Assembly (NCBI GenBank): GCA_021848765.1
Contig: JAJZTU010000124.1
Location: forward strand, 1-9,270
Direction of reading: 5' to 3'
Length of the DNA: 9,270 bases
DNA from: Bacillota bacterium
Lineage (GTDB): Bacteria; Bacillota; GCA-003054495; Carboxydocellales; JAJZTU01
Shown here: piece after piece, positions 6,384-9,270 of the stretch
Numbering within the stretch: position 1 is the stretch's first letter
How the letters are laid out: every line of letters begins with the position of its first letter
Position numbers and translations under genes: made by a program
The notes under the pieces: generated by a model
Database searches by the model: none
Seen by the model: only the letters and a program-made list of their open reading frames with translations
Told to the model about the DNA's origin: nothing

Positions 6384-6709
6384 AATTCATCCTTTTTCAG
6401 TTGAACGGCAAAAGCGGCCTGGTCCACTATTAATACTGCCTGATATTCAGCCAATAAGAACTGAGTTTGCTTGATTATTTTATCCAGCAGATGACCTACC
6501 GCGACAGTACGGTCCACAGCATCATCAACTTCACCGCGGTGGGCAAAGGCATTGGAATTAAGCTGGTTGGCTGCTTGAGCCATAGTATAGTAGACAGGGG
6601 TAAGGTCTTTAAGAAAGTTGATGTTTTCTTGCAAGCGCTGCCGGAAGAATTGCAAGGCAGCTTCCACCTTCTCCGGTGAAAGATTATTTGCTCCTAAATC
6701 AGAGGTCAT
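6380..6709 (-). CDS. Hypothetical protein, 109 aa
   Basis: I do not recognise a family. The protein is predicted to be mainly helical and soluble, with no signal peptide, membrane segment or cysteine. Its composition is rich in Gln, Ala and Leu, with heptad-like stretches (for example AVDRTVAVGHLLDKIIKQTQ), which would suit a small helical bundle or a binding partner. ATG at 6709 has a strong Shine-Dalgarno (GAGGAGGT) 6-8 nt upstream, so the gene is likely real. It converges on nrdG and overlaps it by 4 nt at the stops. It lies downstream of the Sec-glutaredoxin gene on the same strand, with a stem-loop between them. Confidence 0.75.
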   Translation of the reverse strand: MTSDLGANNLSPEKVEAALQFFRQRLQENINFLKDLTPVYYTMAQAANQLNSNAFAHRGEVDDAVDRTVAVGHLLDKIIKQTQFLLAEYQAVLIVDQAAFAVQLKKDEF

Positions 6710-6770
6710 TAGCGCACCTCCTCATTGTTTCTTTATACATTAGCGCTACTTCCTCACTATTCTTATACAT
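6707..6770 (-). repeat. Tandem duplication of a translation-start region
   Basis: Two similar units, 6707-6737 (31 bp) and 6738-6767 (30 bp), lie head to tail; both begin CATTAGCGC and end CTTTATA or CTTATA on the plus strand. Read on the minus strand, each unit carries a GAGGA-type ribosome-binding site followed by GCGCTAATG. The first ATG belongs to the 109-aa gene. The second ATG (at 6740) would start a 13-codon reading frame ending just inside that gene. Confidence 0.65.
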
Positions 6771-6776
6771 ATGCAA

Positions 6777-6802
6777 GGCCCGTCAGATTATACTGACGGG
6801 CC
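6777..6802 (-). terminator. Stem-loop downstream of the Sec-glutaredoxin gene
   Basis: A perfect 10-bp stem (GGCCCGTCAG 6777-6786 with CTGACGGGCC 6793-6802) closes a 6-nt loop. On the minus strand the tail after the stem is only TTGCAT, so termination would be weak; on the plus side the tail is GTTTTG. It probably terminates or attenuates transcription, or protects the 3' end, between the two minus-strand genes. Confidence 0.55.
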
Positions 6803-6830
6803 GTTTTGCCAAAGTCTGATGTGGTTACGC

Positions 6831-7067
6831 TTAATGGAGCAATTGTTCCAGTTTAGCGCGGTCAAAACCAACTACAACCTGGTTGCCGACTACAATTGTC
6901 GGTACGGACATTTTTCCTGATTTAGCTAACATTTCATCACGGGCCTTAGTGTCAGAGGCCACATTGTATTCCCGGTAGGATACGCCTTTTTGTGAAAGAA
7001 ACTCCTTCACATGGGTGCAGTGGGGTCAAGTGGGGGTTGAGTACACGATTACATTATCTGCAGTCAT
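6831..7067 (-). CDS. Glutaredoxin-like selenoprotein with an in-frame TGA (Sec14), UxxC active site
   Basis: Conceptual translation from ATG 7067 gives a 78-aa thioredoxin-fold protein. It has VIVYSTPT-U-PHCTHVKEFL, then MSVPTIVVGNQVVVGFDRAKLEQLL, the cis-Pro and GFD hallmarks of small glutaredoxin/NrdH-like proteins. The only interruption is TGA at 7026-7028 (codon 14), exactly where homologues have the nucleophilic Cys of CxxC; Cys17 is kept. The frame is intact on both sides, and AGGAGGT lies at normal spacing from the start. A hairpin 16 nt after the TGA fits bacterial SECIS rules. The protein would reduce disulfides in the cytoplasm, and possible clients include the nearby class III reductase. 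Standard gene callers would miss or truncate it. A nonsense pseudogene is the alternative but would be unlikely to hit precisely this codon. Confidence 0.85.
6992..7010 (-). promoter_or_regulatory. bSECIS-like hairpin for Sec insertion
   Basis: On the minus-strand mRNA, GUGAAGGA pairs with UCUUUCAC (8 bp, one G-U) around the triloop GUU. The stem begins 16 nt after the UGA and the loop starts about 24 nt after it. A G is first in the loop. These values fall in the ranges described for bacterial SECIS elements (loop about 16-37 nt from UGA, G in the first two loop positions). Confidence 0.65.
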
Positions 7068-7137
7068 TAAGGGAGACCTCCTCTAACATTTGTAGATATA
7101 GTATTATCCGGAGACAGGTAGAATATGCAGGGGAAAT

Positions 7138-7169
7138 ATTCGAGAAGATTCCGGCAATTTGTCTCGAAT
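7138..7169. promoter_or_regulatory. Inverted repeat between the diverging grx and AOR genes
   Basis: Perfect 8-bp arms, ATTCGAGA (7138-7145) and TCTCGAAT (7162-7169), are separated by 16 nt. The site lies upstream of both the Sec-glutaredoxin gene and the AOR promoter, so it could be an operator for either or both. No protein can be assigned. Confidence 0.4.
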
Positions 7170-7185
7170 GGTCGATAAAATGGTC

Positions 7186-7215
7186 TTGTTCTATTCAGGA
7201 AGTACATGTTATGAT
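7186..7215 (+). promoter_or_regulatory. Probable promoter of the AOR transcript
   Basis: TTGTTC (7186-7191), 18 nt and TATGAT (7210-7215) resemble a sigma-A promoter. A start near 7222 would place the structured leader at the very 5' end of the mRNA, as expected for leader-controlled genes. Confidence 0.5.
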
Positions 7216-7238
7216 ATTGCTAGAAACTGTTAATTGAA

Positions 7239-7311
7239 CTGAATATAGCTTCCGATTTACCGGGTCCCTTACGGGAAGCGGTAAACAAAGGGTGTGGGAA
7301 GTAATTCTCAG
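7239..7311 (+). promoter_or_regulatory. Structured leader of the AOR gene, candidate Moco/Tuco-type riboswitch
   Basis: An outer stem (CTGA 7239-7242 with TCAG 7308-7311; CTTCC 7249-7253 with GGAAG 7297-7301) encloses a hairpin. That hairpin pairs TTTACCG (7256-7262) with CGGTAAA (7279-7285), then, across a GG/AG internal loop, TCCC (7265-7268) with GGGA (7273-7276) around TTAC. An intrinsic terminator follows before the gene. Moco RNA motifs are known upstream of molybdenum and tungsten enzyme genes, and a variant lacking one stem is associated with tungsten cofactor. The context fits, but I cannot confirm the class from consensus bases by eye. Confidence 0.45.
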
Positions 7312-7330
7312 GCCTGCCATTGCGCAAAGG

Positions 7331-7364
7331 AAGAGGTGCTTTTTCAAAAGTGCCTCTTTTTTGT
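7331..7364 (+). terminator. Intrinsic terminator inside the AOR leader (attenuator)
   Basis: AGAGGTGCTTTT (7332-7343) pairs with AAAAGTGCCTCT (7346-7357), with two G-U pairs, and a TTTTTT tail ends at 7362. It lies 50 nt before the AOR start and after the probable promoter, so it can only act on the AOR transcript itself. This is the usual layout of transcription attenuation by a riboswitch. Confidence 0.75.
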
Positions 7365-7413
7365 TTTCACCAAGCTATCGCAAAAATGAAAAATGAAAGG
7401 AGCTGTTAAGTCT

Positions 7414-9141
7414 ATGTCCAAGCTTGTAAGGGTAAACATGTCCACAAAGGAAGTGCAAATCCAGGAGGTACCGGAGCAGTACGCAAAACTTGGAGGCCGT
7501 GCCCTGACTTCCCAATTCATCCTTGACGAGGTAGAGCCTACCTGTCATCCCCTGGGACCACAGAACAAACTGGTTTTTGCCCCAGGCATGCTGTCCGGGA
7601 CCAGTGCGCCGTCATCAGGACGGCTTTCGGTAGGTGGAAAGAGTCCTTTGACCGGCACTATTAAGGAGTCCAATGCCGGAGGGATTACTGCTCAAAAGCT
7701 GGCTAATGCGGGGATTAAAGCTCTGATCATTGAAGGTAAACCCCAGGACAAAGGGTTTTCCGTGCTTAAAATAACTCCTGATTCGGTAGAGATTCTTGCC
7801 GGTGACAATGTTGCAGGTAAAGGTACCTATGAAACTACCGCTATTTTGCGGAAGGAGCATGGAGCCAAAGCTGCAGTGGTTTCGATTGGCCCTGCCGGGG
7901 AAATGCTGATGGCCAATGCCGGGATCGCTAATTCTGACATTGAAGGCAACTCCAGCCGCTATGCGGGTAGAGGAGGCCTGGGGGCGGTTTTGGGTTCGAA
8001 AGGGATTAAGGCCATTGTGGTGGATGCCCCGGGAAGCTTTAATGTTCCCTTGCATAATCCGGAGGCTTTCAAAGCTGCGGCACAGAAGTTCAGCCAGATT
8101 TTGCTCAGCCACCCGGTGTGTGGAACAGGCCTTCCCCAGTTCGGCACTAATGTGCTGATGAATATTATCAGTGAGGCCGGTGCTCTACCCACCAGGAATT
8201 TTTCCCGGGGAAGGTTTGAGCAGGCCAATGAAATCGGTGGGGAGAAACTGGCCCAGGTGGCCGCAGAACGTGGCGGACTGGCTACCCATGCCTGTCACCC
8301 CGGTTGTGTAATGCGCTGTTCCAATGCTTATCCCCTTCCCGACGGCAAGGTCTGCTCCCCCATTGAGTACGAGTCTGCCTGGGCTCTGGGCGCCCACTGT
8401 GAGATTGACAGCCTGGATGTGATTGGAACCCTGAATTATATCTGCAATGATGTAGGCTTGGACACCATAGAGGCCGGCGGGACCCTGGGTATCCTCATGG
8501 AGGCAGGGGTTATTCCCTGGGGGGACGGAGCCGCAGCGATTAAGGCTCTGGAAGAGGTTGGTCAGGGCACTCCCCTGGGCCGGATTATTGGACAGGGAGC
8601 AGTGTTTACCGCTCAGGCCTTTGGGGTTACCAAGGTTGGAGCGGTGAAGGGACAGCATATGCCTGCCTATGATCCCAGATCAGCCAAGGGTATTGGGGTT
8701 ACTTATGCTACCAGTACCATGGGGGCGGACCATACCGCAGGATATGCCATTGCTACAAATATCCTGAAGTCCGGAGGGTATGTAGACCCGCTCAACAAAG
8801 AAGGGCAAGTTGAACTGTCCCGTAATCTCCAGATTGCAACCGCTGCTGTGGATAGTTCCGGCCTGTGCCTTTTTGTAGCTTTTGCCTTATTGGATAACCC
8901 TGAGGGCCTGCCTGCTGTTGCTGACATGCTGAATGCCCAGTATGGGCTGGAACTGTCGGTAAATGATATTCTGGGAATTGGAAGTAATGTGCTGAAGGTT
9001 GAGCGGACCTTTAACCAGAGGGCAGGCTTTACCAAGGAGCACGACCGCCTGCCGGAGTTCTTCTACAAGGAGAATTTGCCTCCCCATAATGTTGCCTTCG
9101 ACATTAGCGGGGATGAGTTGGACCAAACCTTAAACTTCTAA
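7414..9141 (+). CDS. aor: Aldehyde:ferredoxin oxidoreductase family protein (tungstopterin enzyme)
   Basis: The AOR family oxidises aldehydes to acids with ferredoxin, using a bis-pterin tungsten cofactor and one [4Fe-4S] cluster. The protein (575 aa, typical 570-630) starts with the family N-terminus (SKLVRVNMSTKEV). It has the glycine-rich pterin-binding core (GGRALTSQF, GKSPLTGTIKESNAGG, YAGRGGLGAVLGSKGIKAIVV) and cluster ligands Cys294, Cys298 and Cys302 (CHPGCVMRC), with Cys485 in DSSGLCLF. The first spacing is Cys-x3-Cys rather than the Cys-x2-Cys of the Pyrococcus enzyme, which may mark a subfamily. ATG 7414 is chosen because AAAGGAG (7396-7402) precedes it; ATG 7393 lies before that site. 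A structured leader with a terminator precedes it, and a MoaD-like gene follows 81 nt later without a terminator. The actual substrate cannot be read from the sequence. Confidence 0.94.
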   Translation: MSKLVRVNMSTKEVQIQEVPEQYAKLGGRALTSQFILDEVEPTCHPLGPQNKLVFAPGMLSGTSAPSSGRLSVGGKSPLTGTIKESNAGGITAQKLANAGIKALIIEGKPQDKGFSVLKITPDSVEILAGDNVAGKGTYETTAILRKEHGAKAAVVSIGPAGEMLMANAGIANSDIEGNSSRYAGRGGLGAVLGSKGIKAIVVDAPGSFNVPLHNPEAFKAAAQKFSQILLSHPVCGTGLPQFGTNVLMNIISEAGALPTRNFSRGRFEQANEIGGEKLAQVAAERGGLATHACHPGCVMRCSNAYPLPDGKVCSPIEYESAWALGAHCEIDSLDVIGTLNYICNDVGLDTIEAGGTLGILMEAGVIPWGDGAAAIKALEEVGQGTPLGRIIGQGAVFTAQAFGVTKVGAVKGQHMPAYDPRSAKGIGVTYATSTMGADHTAGYAIATNILKSGGYVDPLNKEGQVELSRNLQIATAAVDSSGLCLFVAFALLDNPEGLPAVADMLNAQYGLELSVNDILGIGSNVLKVERTFNQRAGFTKEHDRLPEFFYKENLPPHNVAFDISGDELDQTLNF

Positions 9142-9222
9142 GCTGCTCCAAAGGACTTGCAGCTAAACGGGATTTTGATGTATCATTGAACTAACCGGAA
9201 ACTGCAAGGGAGGTTAGCCAAG

Positions 9223-9270
9223 GTGAAGGTAGAAGTCAGAGTTTTTGCCGGACTGCAGAAATACATTAAC
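9223..9270 (+). CDS. MoaD/ThiS-like sulfur carrier protein, N-terminal fragment
   Basis: Only 16 codons are in the window: VKVEVRVFAGLQKYIN, with GTG 9223 as start. This is the first beta-hairpin typical of MoaD, a ubiquitin-like protein that carries sulfur on its C-terminal Gly-Gly for molybdopterin/tungstopterin dithiolene synthesis. GGGAGGT at 9208-9214 is a good ribosome-binding site. MoaD-like genes often sit beside AOR genes, which supports the call. The Gly-Gly end is outside the window. Confidence 0.75.
   Translation, partial: MKVEVRVFAGLQKYIN

Noticed and set aside
6992..7237. 81-codon plus-strand frame opposite the Sec-glutaredoxin start and upstream region
   Set aside because: It has no ribosome-binding site and no motif, and it covers the inverted repeat and AOR promoter; the minus-strand selenoprotein explains the conserved signal.

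Overview
The window comes from a spore-forming, strictly anaerobic Firmicute, most likely of the Peptococcaceae/Desulfotomaculum-Pelotomaculum type. This is inferred from the gene set, not from a database match. The evidence is a SpoIIIE-type translocase next to an alpha/beta-type small acid-soluble spore protein with a sigma-G-like promoter, a class III (oxygen-sensitive) ribonucleotide reductase system, a probable selenoprotein, and a tungsten-type aldehyde:ferredoxin oxidoreductase.

Layout. (1) 1-1713: C-terminal part of a DNA translocase (SpoIIIE/FtsK), open at the left edge. (2) 1786-2229: sigma-G-like promoter, SASP gene and a strong intrinsic terminator. (3) 2230-2990: about 760 bp with no convincing gene but much structure. 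It holds a GC-rich hairpin between 13-bp direct repeats, then an elaborate imperfect inverted repeat (2393-2702) that looks like a large structured RNA with two identical ACGGAC loops. After that come a consensus sigma-A promoter and a second promoter carrying two NrdR boxes. (4) 3011-6383: operon nrdR - nrdD - separate glycyl-radical subunit - nrdG. (5) 6380-7067 on the minus strand: an unrecognised 109-aa protein and a 78-aa glutaredoxin-like protein whose first active-site Cys is an in-frame TGA (probable selenocysteine) followed by a bSECIS-like hairpin. (6) 7138-7362: intergenic region with an inverted repeat, a promoter, a structured leader and an intrinsic terminator, suggesting a Moco/Tuco-type riboswitch. 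(7) 7414-9141: aldehyde:ferredoxin oxidoreductase. (8) 9223-9270: start of a MoaD/ThiS-like sulfur carrier, cut by the right edge.

How the parts fit. NrdR probably represses its own operon through the two boxes over the proximal promoter. The operon makes a class III reductase in which the catalytic barrel and zinc site lie on one polypeptide (675 aa) and the glycyl-radical loop lies on another (92 aa). NrdG would activate the latter. The Sec-containing glutaredoxin nearby is a possible electron donor. The oxidoreductase and MoaD-like protein form a separate tungstopterin unit with its own leader control. The points most worth following are the split NrdD, the recoded glutaredoxin and the large structured element at 2393-2702.
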